From Tribonema minus (Eukaryota; Sar; Xanthophyceae; Tribonematales; Tribonemataceae): a stretch of DNA of 64,000 nt. Below are positions 48,301 to 60,000 of the stretch, piece after piece. The position numbers and the translations under genes are program-made. Each line of letters begins with the position of its first letter. Position 1 is the first letter of the stretch. Below the pieces are notes generated by a model that was not told where the DNA came from, did no database searches, and was given only the letters and a program-made list of their open reading frames with translations. The stretch is taken from contig JAFCMP010000135.1 of the NCBI GenBank assembly GCA_017506865.1, positions 1,178,001 to 1,242,000 on the forward strand. Direction: 5' to 3'.

Positions 48301-50679
48301 GTCAACAGTGCGCACATATTCAGAAACATCATTCCTCAAAGTGGCATACCTCAGATATGTCCTCGTGCTGCGCCAGGGTTCCGAGCGAGAGCCCGACAAA
48401 GTCCGTGTCCTCTGCCTCCTCCTCGCTCAGCACTTCGTCCAGCAGCAGTCCCGACATGGCGTCCGCCAGAGTCGCGTCCTCGCTGCACCAGCCGAAGTTC
48501 AAGTGTGGTGACAAGTTCAACAGGGACGTCAGCGCTCAGAGCGTGAATGAAAGCGCCACTTTTGGATGAGCTTGCCGCCGCGACAATTGATGATGGTTGT
48601 AAAAAGACCAGATATGCATTTATATGGTGCCAGATAATGTGCAATGATGTGTACAGCAGATGCTCGCACTAGATCTTCGATTTAGATGTAACAGTCACAA
48701 CGACTTAGATGTAACAGTCACAAAACCGCAAGATGCACTGGCAGTAAACAAACAGAGGCAAGAGCCCCTGCTCATACCCTACCATGCACTGGCAAACAGA
48801 CAATGGCGAAGCAATGCTACTGGTGCAGCCAGGCTGCATCGTCATACTTCAAGTTTGATGTTTAACCACGTAACGCGAGTGAGGTACCTAACAGAACCGA
48901 GGTTGCAAAGCCGTTCTACCTTTGTACATGCACTCGCTGAATTGCTTGCTTTTAAAACATTGTTGGCCAGAGAGCATGGACTGATGGACAACACTCACGT
49001 CTGCGCCTCCGCCGCCATTCCCGCTAAAGGCTTCCACGTGTCCTGTGGCAGCAGCTCTATGTACACCTGTTCATGCAATGCACATGGTGCATTGGGGCCC
49101 TCGTATGTGAGACATGACCATGGTGACAGCATAAAACACAGGTGCGTGTACGCATGAAAGTAGATGATGATGGAACTGGCGATCGCGAACTGCAGCGGCA
49201 ATTTTCATGGAAACTACAGGTCGTGGATAGCAGCGACTGGTCATTGTTGCAGAACTTGATCGCTGTGTGGAGTTGTGAGTGCAGGCGGTACCAACCGCGC
49301 ATTTCTGTGAGCACGATGCATGGAGAAATGCTTCTATGCAGCAACCGATGCAAGTCAAGGAGCTGAGGTGGATGGTGAACGCTGACTATGCAGCTGCAGC
49401 AACAGGCCTCCACTTACCTTGTTCAAATAGCACGATTCAATATACTTCTGCATACTGAAGTTAATCAACTCTTCGTAAAGCAGCCCAGTGTGTGTCCGCA
49501 AGAGCAGCGCCACAAGCTCACCTCGTCGCCGTCGAGCGCACGATTCCGCGCCTTCACGCCGTCAATGTACACGTCGCACGGCAGCACGCCGCCGTCCACC
49601 GTCACGTACGCGCTCTGGAAGTTGCGCGCGTTCACGCGGATGCCGCCGCGGTACGCCGCGCCGTCCGCGACGCGCGCCAGCGCCTCGTCCTCCGTCACGT
49701 ACTCTTCGTAGAAACCGGGGCGCGGCTTGCGGCCTGACCCATTCCCCTCGCCGCCGCCCCCACCGCTGGATGCGCGCTGAGGGCGCCTGTTGGGGCCCGA
49801 GCTGCCGGGGGTCACGACGTACAGGCTGCGCACAGGGGTCGCGCCCTGCGGCGTGCCCTGGTGGCCAGCGGAGGCGCGGTTGTAATCGTGTTGAGCCATG
49901 CTGCCATCGGCAGGGGTGCCTGGGGGGGCTGCGGCGCGCGCGGGCGTCACGACTACAGGGCCGCTCTGACGGCCGCCAGAGGCTGTCTGGCGGTACTGCT
50001 GGGGCTGTTGGTGGTAGTGAACCTGATGATGCAGCACCTGGCGCTGGTAATAGTTTGGAGTGGCACCATCTCCATATGCTGGCTGCTGAGGGGTGTTGTA
50101 AGGAGTGCGCCCGCCGGAGAGATATGGATCGTAAGCAGGAGGCGTAGCGTGCACTGGCGTCCGCGCCCGGGAGTCGCGGCCTCTGCCGCCATGACTGCCG
50201 CCACGTCCGGCCGCACTTGCGATGGGTGTATGGGCAGTTGGGGCACGGAACTGGCTGTGGGACATGGGTTGACGAATGGGGGATGCACCGACTCCAAGCG
50301 GCGCATTCGCTTCAGCGACTAACTCGCTACCGGAGTGTCTGCGCACAAACTCCGCTAGATCGTACTGAGACGAGCCCGGCTGCTGCAGCTGCTGCAGCTG
50401 TCGAGGGCCACCGGCGCCTGGATCCACTCTTGACGCAGGATCTACTCCAGCACTTCCGTGAAATGGTACATAGGATCCGGCCGGTCCGGCACCATCAGAG
50501 TGGCTCCGAACCACGTAGTCCAGATCAATTGTTGGTGGTGCCTGTTGCTGCTGCTGATGGTGGAGGCTGCCGGCTTGCTGCATTGCTCCAGCACGTTCGC
50601 TATTTCTGCCTCTCCCCCCCCTGTGTCCTCGGCCTCTTCCAGGTGCTCTGCCTGCATGAACATTGTCCTGGCCCTCCAT
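36306..50679 (-). CDS. DIS3L2: DIS3L2-type 3'-5' exoribonuclease (RNB family), 18 exons
   Basis: Exons: 50679-49522, 49066-48999, 48482-48350, 47990-47821, 47426-47313, 46866-46698, 46203-46047, 45362-45226, 44635-44416, 43850-43794, 43350-43164, 42811-42457, 42038-41922, 41299-41178, 40516-40432, 39026-38938, 38248-38112 (or -38121), 36847-36306. Every phase fits: 1338 aa. After a Gln/Gly-rich disordered N-terminus (about 1-320), CSD1 contains FQSAYVT and [20 protein letters not shown]2 follows, then RNB with [13 protein letters not shown] (D680, D686, D688, D689 intact), [48 protein letters not shown] and [15 protein letters not shown]. An S1-like end ([22 protein letters not shown]) and HIWKEA finish it. 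There is no PIN domain, so it is DIS3L2/SOV-like rather than DIS3. Cytoplasmic decay of (uridylated) RNA is expected from family. An Ala/Gly-rich insert sits in the last exon. Start: first ATG after a CAG run. Confidence 0.93.
40140..40470. repeat. Tandem copies of DIS3L2 exon 15 donor junction
   Basis: The junction GTACACTACAGAG, then gtacataccgtatgct (minus strand), at exon edge 40432 recurs with edges near 40358, 40259 and 40163. Copies 2 and 3 keep a perfect GAG|gtacat, and copy 4 has gaacat. Spacing is 74-99 bp. All lie in intron 15. Confidence 0.85.
45040..45320. repeat. Tandem copies of DIS3L2 exon 8 end and donor
   Basis: Exon 8's last 90 bp (45226-45316, encoding [17 protein letters not shown]) are copied at about 45045-45135 as a decayed pseudo-exon that still reads [15 protein letters not shown] and ends in gtgagt. 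A shorter partial copy lies at about 45188-45212. The catalytic aspartates sit in this exon, so the wrong splice choice would damage the active site. Confidence 0.85.
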
Positions 50680-51024
50680 GTTCGGCAACTCCTGCTGCTG
50701 CTGTTGCTGCTGCTGCTGCAGGTTCACGTGATAGTTTGCTTTTCAGATATTTGAAGTTCACATGCGAAGTTTGTCAGGACCTTTCTTTCCTCAAAGCACG
50801 CGCTTTGCAATCAGGAACCGCGGGCAGAAAAGAGCTCACGCTCACGGTTTGACGGACCTGGCGCAGCTGATTGGCCTCGCCGAGAGCTTTTGCAGCCCTG
50901 CGACGCTGCCGCACTGCCGTGGCGCTGCAACAACAACTCCGCCAAAAGCCGCTTCCAGGATTTGCTTGCTGGTGGCCTCTTTTTCAGGCGTCAACACAGT
51001 GGGGTAGCTTGTAGTTTGGAGCGT
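50680..51024. promoter_or_regulatory. Head-to-head promoter region of DIS3L2-like and KOW protein genes
   Basis: 345 bp separate the two start codons. It contains the (CAG)n run read into the DIS3L2 leader, where cctgcag could be an acceptor of a leader intron, and an inverted CCAAT (ATTGG, 50870-50874). No TATA box was seen. Confidence 0.45.
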
Positions 51025-54000
51025 ATGCCAAACCGAGCCGGTAAAGAGAGGTCCCGCAGTCTGGAGGAGGAGCCACTGGACAGCGCTGACGAGGGCCCTC
51101 TCCTGCTGCGCAAGGGCTTCAGCGTCAAAGTCCTCAAGACAGAAAACACCACTGCAAGTGAGTGCAGTGGTGCTGGTGCAGAGCTCGCAGCGCATCACGA
51201 TGGCGTTTCGATTGGATATTTTGCGCTGCTGATATGTTCGCTGGTTGCATGCAAGGACGGTTCCATATGCCGATCTCAACTCAACTCATCATGCGCCAGT
51301 CACCCCGCACTCTCATATGCATGGGCGCGCTCGGTACTGTTTGTGCTCCTCAGGGTTCCCATACCTGATCGGTTGCCAGGGCGTCATCCAGGACGTGCCG
51401 CAGCACCCCAATACGTGGTACAAGGTACAGGTCGACAACCGCATCTACACTCTCCGTCCCTCTGCACTTGAGCTTGTCGACGAAGGGGGCGAAGCAGGGG
51501 ACGAACCTGGTGACACCACAGCAGGTGTGTTACCTTCCCATCATTGGCAGTATTTTCTGAACTCGCCGCTGATGAGGCGTGCTTGTGATCAATCCACGAT
51601 GGCGCACATTGGTGCAACTCCGAGTGCTCAGGTGCAGCGCTGTGCCAGTAAGTATACTTCGAAGTATAGCCGTTGCCATGCTACGCAGGAGACTGGCCAA
51701 GACTGATGTGGGAAGGCAGCTAATCGACATTGACTGGCATCGTATTCACTTTGCAAAGAGGCCAGAATGTTGTGTACTTTGCGCAACAGGCTCCTTTTGA
51801 ACCATGCTGTATGTTGCTGTACGGCCTTCCCCCAGTGAAGTTGGTGCATGGTGCTGAGTGCAGCTGCAAGGTCGTGCAGCAGATGCTCTAGAGACAGTCA
51901 GGAGTCAATGACCTGTACGACTGCTGGCCATTGCGCAACGCATCTGAACAGCCCACCAGCCTCCGCCAAAGCCCTCTGTTGCTCAGCTCGACTTGACAGT
52001 TGAGCGCCAGCTCCCCTCACTGTCCACTTCGCATTGCATGCTGGTTTGCTGAAGTGACCTGAAACGAAACGGCCTTGTCCTGACCTTGTGGCATCTTGTA
52101 TGATGCCCTAGAATGACTGTGCTACGGAGTGCTGGTCACATAAACGGGGGCCCCCATACCCATCCTCTGTCACAACATGAATTGCAACAGCTGTCACTCA
52201 AAGCAAGTTCGCCAAGCAACCCCAGCCATCAGCGTCAGGCTGGCTGGCATAAGGAAGTATTAGCGAGTGATGAAGCGCTCATCTGTGGTGACCAAGAACC
52301 GGCACTGACCATGCCACACTACAGCCATCAGTCGTGCCACCATGCACGCGCCAGCGCGAGCAAGCGCGTGCGCGGTCTGCGGCGCCCTTGTCCCTCACGC
52401 AGCGCCCTCCCTATCGCCTGCCTGACCTGCAATTCTGTTGCACTCCACTGCCCCTGACCACCCCCCCCCCCCCCCTCTTCCCTTGGCAGTTGCGCCAAAC
52501 GCTGACACGGAGCAGGCCGGAGCGGCGGGCGCGCGCGACGCGGACAAGATGGCCATCAGCCCCAGCAACAACGCGCGCAGGCGGTCGCAGGCGCACGGCG
52601 ACGACGCGCCCAGCAGCGCTGAGGACCCCGCCAAGCGCCCCATGCGCGACGCCGCCAGAGAGGTATGTATGACTATTCGTAAGCTTATGTAGGTGTCATG
52701 ACGCGTGGAAGTCAGGGGGTTGTGAGTATGGTGGGGGGGGGGGGGACGCCGCCAAGCGCCCCATGCGCGATGCCGCCAGAGAGGTATGTACGCATGTGCA
52801 GGCTTGTTGAGGCTTCATGACACATGGTACTGAGGTAGGGAGGGGAGGGGGGGGAGGACGCCGCCAGGCCCTATGCGCGAGGCGGCCAGAGAGGTATGTA
52901 TGTATGTGTAGGTTAATGTAGGGCGTCATGACGCGTGGAATTCAGGGGATTGTGAGTATGGAGGGGGGGGGGGGCGCGCCGCCAAACGCCCCACGCGCAT
53001 GGTCGCCAGAGAGGCATGTACGTATGTGTAGGCTTATGGAGACTACTTCGTGACACATGGTACTGAGGTAGGGGGGGGGGGGTGGTGCTGTACTGGAGGT
53101 TTATGGAGACTGCTTTGTGACACATGGTACTGAGGCAGGGGGAGGGGCGGTGGTGCTGTACTGGAGGCTTATGGAGACTGCTTTGTGTGACATGGTACTG
53201 AGGTGGGGGGAGGGGGGTGGTGCTGGTGCTTGATCAGAAGCGAGGGCAACTGCCCTTTTTGGGGAGTGGGGGTGCTGCATGTCAGGTGCGGCTTTTGTTG
53301 TTTCGTAACAGCAGGCGGCCGCTGTGAGAGGGTATGGGTGAGGTTGGTTCGGTGGGAGGTTCCTCGCCAATGAGAAGATGCTGCTGCTTGGTTTCATCTG
53401 TGTTCACTCATGCTGACATGTGGCCTTGAATCAACAGAGGTTGCGCAATTCGATGCCAGGTGCCAGATTCTTGTGCAGCAGCGGAGGCACGCCAATATGC
53501 TGCACGCTGTTTCCCATCCTGGAAACCTGCATCTGCCAGCACTCCTTTTGCTGAGCACTGGCGTGCTCAATCCACAATGCTGCACTATGTGAAGTGTCAG
53601 AAGCACCTTTGCAGCGCAATCATCAAGTCCAGTCCTTCAAGTAGATGAAGTTCAGTACTTCAAGTGAATTATGGATACGCTTCATGATCATGGCGCCTTT
53701 CCGTGCACAGTTACTTTGGCGTCTGCAGGTCTCGCGGCTGCCAAGAAGAGATGGCAGAGCATGCACTCATTTTGAGGTGCACCATGTTGTCTCTGAGACG
53801 ACAAGCCTCATCATCTGTCGTGATGAATCGTGCAGCGGCGCGCGCACACATCGCTCAGCTGTTCAAACATTCAATACCAGCTGTTCAAACATTCCATATA
53901 CCGCACTTCAGCCCCTTCTCTCCTCCACAATCGTCATGCAGAAGGACCCCCTCGCTGCTCCCAAGGATCGGCCGCAGAGGCCCCGTAGCAGCGCCAGCGG

Positions 54001-57000
54001 CAGCGGCGGCGGCGGCGGCAGCGCAGCAGACAGGGAGAGGAGCCCCGGTAGCACTGGCGGCGCCAGCAGCATGGGAGACAGGGACGACAGGGAAAGAGGC
54101 GGCGGCGGCAGCGGCGGCGGCGACGGCGCCGGTGGCGAAGTCGCGCAGCACACGCTGGAGTCGGCGATGGAGGCCGTGAAGGCTGGCGTGGACGTGCCTT
54201 TGACGGCCATCGACACGGAGCTGTGGCCGGGCTGCTTTGTCAAGATACTTGCGGGCAAGCTGAAGGTGCGCGCTGGGAGGTGTACTGCCATATGTATATA
54301 CTGCGAGCATGTGCTTTGAGGCATATACATTAAGTGAGTTGAAGTTGAGTGGGTTTGCCATTCTGTCTTCGCGCGTCTCGCGATGGCGCAACGGAGCAGT
54401 CGCGGATGACTGCTGTTTGTTCGAAGGCAGGTGGTGGGACTGCGCACACGATGAAGCATTCCCTTCTGACCACGCACGTGCTGCAACGGACAGCCTTCCA
54501 GTTTGTGCACCACAAGCAACACTTGGCCCTGTAGATGTCACGTTTTGCGCTTGGCTCCACGGTAACTATTGCTTTCGGCCCATGCTGGACATGTCCGGAA
54601 ATGGGACCTCTTTTGAGGTTGAGCGCGCTGAAGCTCAACTTCAACTTCAACTTCAATGTCCCTCAGAGGCGGCGCGTGCGTGCTGGGGCGACATCGAACA
54701 CTGACACATCGCTGGCGGCCACTTGTACATTTCAACAGCGCTTATCCGCTACTGTACTTGCTGCTGCAATGCCTCATACATGCCCCTCTGCTGACCTGCC
54801 CTCAGGTCGAATACGTAGCCGATGTGTGCTATGCTGAGCCTTGCGCTGTGCTCACCCCGCCTCCGCGCGTGCGTGGCTGGTGCAGGGGAAGGTGGGCAAG
54901 GTGCTGCGCAGCGGCAACGGGTGGGTCAACCTGATGACGCAGCTGGGGGAGAAGGCCACGCGCGCGGGGGACCTGCTGCTGGCCCTGGAGCAACCGGCAA
55001 GTAACGCTGCAGCAGACACCGCGATTACACCATGTACAGTAGTGACACGCCACGAGCGTCAGCTGAATGTCTATGGAGTCAGTGTATGTGTCGTAAGCTT
55101 CAAACAGTTGTGAACACGGTGTGTAGACACGTGGCACGTGGCTGACAAGCTTGCTTCCTCTAAAGGGGCTTAGGCTCACTGAGCACTGATGGGGTCATCC
55201 GAAGCGTGTTTCAAGTTTTGTCGATGAGTTTTCGGGCCGCCTCCTGTGCGCTAGAAAGCCTTGCCTGTGGCGATTGTCTTACAATGGTCTGGCGGGTGCA
55301 GAGAGGCGCAGCACATGCTTTTAGCTCAAGCCGAGGATCGGTACCGCATCATCAGGGCCAGTGTTTTGAATTTACTCGGCTTGGGGGCACCAGCAGTCAC
55401 TGGTATAGTCTACCCAGATAAACCGGTAGTGGACAGCGAGTGCATGCGCCCTTGACACAACAGCGCCCTGTTATTCACCCCCACGCAGTGACCACACCAA
55501 ACGACCATCAGTGCTCAACGTGCAGCAACGCTCAACTCTCTTCCGCGCAGAAGGAGGCCGTCGAGTACCATCCCTCAAACAGGGCTGCAGAGCGAACCGG
55601 TCACGCCAGCGGCAGCGATGACGATGACGATGAGTCCTTCGCAGACAGGCAGGAGGCTGAACTTGATGCCGGTCCTGGCGGCGGCGGCGGCAGCGGCGGC
55701 ACCAGTGGTGGCGCTGGCGGTGGCGGCGGAGGTGGCGGCGGACGCATCGGCCGCGGCGGTGGTGGTGAAAGGTATGCTTTGGTTCGGCAAACGCGCACGT
55801 GTGTGTGCGTCAGCACGGATGGCAGGTTGTGGGTGCGCACTGATGACAGTTGCAGCGGCGGCGCAAGCGGCGGCTGTAGCGGTCATGGCGGCTGTGGCTC
55901 GCTTCCCAGTAGCGATTCATCTGCTGCCAACGTGCAAATCGTGTGTGTGTCCTACACATGAGCGACAGTGCGGTGCGCTCACGCTGCCGCTGTGTGTTGC
56001 TTGCGTGCTCGCGCCGCAGTTCGCGCCACCACCCCAGGCGTCGGAGCCGTGCCACGCCCGTCGACGACGCCGACACGGAGGAGGCCGCGTTTGAAGGGGG
56101 AGGGGGCGCCACGAAGGCGGAGGCGCGTGCCCTAGGGGGGGCAGGGCACAAGGTGTCGCCCAAGCGCGGCAGCACGGCAGCGGCGGCGTGGGATGCGGAC
56201 GAGCGCGACAAGCGGGACAAGGGCGCCGACGGTGAGCGCTGCTGTGGAGTTGAAGTCATGATGCTGTAGAGTTGAAGTTAGGCTGTCGTGCAGCGGCGGA
56301 AGTGTTGCTGCGCGGTCGCAGCGCGAACGGAGCAGCAGTGCTCACATCAGAGCCGGTGTGTCTGATGCAGCGCGCGGCGCGCGGGGCCTCGCGCAGCTAT
56401 GCGGCGCCTGCGGCTGCTGTGGACGGCACGTGCAACAGAAGCGTCAACTGTTGCTGCGTGCTGCGACAAACCTTCATGTAATGCCATGCAGCTGTATTTG
56501 CTTTGAAGGTCAGGGTAAAACATGCGGGCTGACCTGACGGTGAGGATTGGGTTTCAGGAGCTGCTGAGTATACTGACAATGTGAACGTCAGGTGTATCCG
56601 CGGCGCCCCCCCCCCCGTCGCAATGCGCTGTTGCTGCTGCAACGGTACCCACCACTGCTGATTGGAGTGATGCTTCTCAAGGTGCCAGTGCGTCACATGA
56701 TGTCCTTGCGTTCAACGCGAAAACCTGCCGCGCAGGCGCCGCGCGCAGCGAGGAGCCGCGCCTGCCGCAGCGCGCCGCGGCGACCGCCCTCCCGCCTCTT
56801 GCAATGCGCTGACGCTGCCACGTAGTATGTAGCACTCTACTGGTGATTGCGTCCGATCTCCGTTCGATGTCAGTGCGTCACATGATGTCCTTGCGTTCAA
56901 CGCGAAACCCGCCGCGCAGGCGCCGCGCGCAGCAAGGAGCCGCGCCTGCCACAGCGCGACGCGCGCCGCGAGGACCGCAGGGCCGCGCAGCTGCGGCGCG

Positions 57001-60000
57001 GCCACGACGACGACGGCGGCGGCGGCGGCGGCGAGGAGCGCGGCGGCGGCATGGAGCGCGATGATGCTCCGGCGGGGCTGCCGAACAGGGGGAGGGACAG
57101 GGCGGCGGCGGCGCGCGCTGCACGGGCTGGTATGTATCATCATTGAGTGGAGTGTTTGTTGGGGCAGATGGGGGTGGTGTTGAGTGCGCGCCAGGGTGCT
57201 TGTGAGGGATGGGGGGCAGCCACTTGATGGCGGTGGCAGTTACGACAAAGTCTTGGCACGGCTCTGGGTCAGGGGAAAGGGTCCATGCACCGGAAACCTT
57301 GTTCTCAAATGATAGATACCACACCAATGCCACTGAAGTTGCAGCTGTCGCCATAATGTATTCATAGGCATCTCTGATTTTATTCTCCGTCTGGCCTGAG
57401 ACTGCAGACTGCTCGAGACAGACTGCATGTCTCGCGCCGCCTGTATGCCAAGGCACATCAGCAGCACGTGCGCACCGCACGCCGCCAGAGCTCATCTCCT
57501 CTGCCCCGCACCCACCTTTGTGCGCTGCGCCGCAGCCGCAGCAGCGGCGCGCAGCTCACAGCCGACGCCCATGGAGGAGGACGCAGACGACGCTGCTGCC
57601 ACTGCCGCACTGGCCAGTATGCCCAGCGGCGGCAGCGGCCTCGGCGCGGCGGCAGCGGCGGCGGCGGCGGCGCGTGCGGAGCGCGAGCGCGAGCAGTACC
57701 GGTGAGCACTGCCTTGCAAGTTTCTATTTGAAGTTTGAACCATATTTCCAGCTTAGTATTATATGCTGGTACAGCCCTGCGTGGTGCGGCGCTGGGCTGT
57801 GCCGTTCTTCCAGTGGTGCTGACGCTGCTGCGAATCTGAGGCTCACAACAACGACGTCACTCGCTACACCAGTCGTTCCTTGAATGTGGCAGCGGACGTG
57901 CTCCGTGATGCATGCTCTTATATGATGCATGCTCTTGTATGATGCATGCTCTTGTATGACTGCTACGTTGGCCATAGCAGCGCTCATTGCAGCGTTGGCG
58001 CAGCCACAATGGCGGCGGCAGCTGCAGTACTCACATTGCAAACGCCGGCGGTGGCACCCTTGCTGGTGCGCTTTACGTGGCTTTTGACGCATTCGATGCC
58101 GTGCGTGTGCATACGAACGCACCCCTGAGGTAGTGGGCGCTCCAGTGCTCAATAAGTGCTTGCAGCATCACTGCGCGAGTGGCGCCAAGTCCAATCAGTC
58201 ACCGCATGGCAGCAGCTGACATCAATTCTCACCGTGTCATTGCACATTTGTGACTGCAGCGAGGTGGCGCGGCGCCAGTGGGACGTGCAGATTCAGCGCG
58301 GGCGCGAGCGCCCCAACCTCACACACTGGCGCGATCAGATCGATGCCAGCGCGCGCGAGCCCGACCAGGATCCCGAGGTACGTCGCTTGCGTGATGCACA
58401 GCCGCCACAGAATCTGATGATCTGCAGTACATTCTTAAACGAGAAGCAGCCCCATGCTACATGGCCGGTTCTTCTGCGTGCACATACGTTGCACGACGAG
58501 GTGCGCATGTCTGTGCATGTGGCAGTGCTCCTGCATCTGCGTTAGCGCGCAGCACTGTCACTGCAGGGTGATGCTCAGCTTCGCAATGGCACGTATGCTG
58601 CTGCCTCTGCCGCCAACAAAACGCCAACGCATGCGGTCACTGTGTGCTGAGCACTGCTAATCTTGGCGTGCCTCGACAGCCACTGCTCCGTCCACGCTCC
58701 TTACACATGTCACAAGGTGAAGTGTCTTACAGTTGGTGACACAGCACACTCTGTGATGACTCGGCGATGTGCCAGCGTGTGACATTTCAGAGCGGCCGTG
58801 CCACATCATGTGCAATGGCACTCAGTCAAAACAACTTGATTTCATCCAGGAGTATGCAGGAGCGTGGTGATGCGCCATCTTGTGTCTCACGATCTGTTTC
58901 GTTATTGTGCTTTGTATCTGCGGCGCAGGCGGTGGACCTGAACTTTGACCTGATGCCGCTGCGGTGCTGTGTGTGCTACGTGGAGAAGCCGGTGAGCACT
59001 GCCTCATTCCAGTTGCTGCAAGGGACTCTTGTGACAGATGCGTGTGGTCAACAGCATGCTCACTTCTTCATGGCTTCAAGTGCGAGATGTTTGCATGTGT
59101 GAGCTGTGTGCCGGTGCAGCTGTGAAGTGGCTCGTCGTCTGTGCAGCACCTACAGATGCACCCCCTGCCCTGATGTGATCTTTTTCAGTATATTCCAGCG
59201 CTTTCTACGCTGCAGCGGCGCAACAGCAGGTTGCGCAGCATACAATGACCCCCCCCCGCGCGTTGTTTTGTTGTCTGGCATTTGCTGATTACACATCAGT
59301 AGATACACTTCAAATCGAATTTGCTGCGCGCTGCCACCTCAGGATGGGGACCGCTTCTGCTGGAACTCTGAGTGTCTGGCGTCCCCCATATTTGAGGAGT
59401 TTGTGAAGCCCATACCCGGCGTACCCAGCGCCAGTCTGGTCAAAGAAGACCACAAGGATGCATCCAAGGTACATGCATCATCAGAAGTGCAGTGGGCAAT
59501 GGCGCTGAGCACCAACTTTCTGTAACCATGGCCAATAACTTTGTGAATGGGGGTCTGAGTGTGACGCATGATTCTTGAAGTACATAATATTGCAATCATG
59601 GTGCTTGCTGTTCAGTCTGGTACCAGCTTGCAAGTGTTGAATTGATGAAGGAACAAGCGGCAGGCAGATTACTGTTGCATGTATGCTTCGATCTCTCTTG
59701 GTCTAAATGACTATCCATTTGCAAGTGCAGCACGTGCAGTAGTAGGCGCGTACGATGTGAATCTGCCAAGTACTGCAACAGGGCAAATGGGGTCAAGTGC
59801 CGCTTCGCTCAAGTATATGATTGGTGATAGTCACATGAATGGCACTATTGACTATCAAGTGACACGATTCATAGTTGAGTTTCCGCTTACACATGTGGCG
59901 TTTAATAATCTCAAATGCCACCTAGGTGTCTGTGCAACACAACGACCTACACACTGACATGAATCAGCAGTATGCAACGCGCAGCACAGCCGCGTGCCAT

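Noticed and set aside
50842-51279. 145-aa minus-strand ORF (DFDAEALAQQERALVSAV)
   Set aside because: It is antisense to KOW-protein exon 1. The plus frame joins in phase to exon 2 and completes a KOW-like module, so the minus frame was taken as a shadow.
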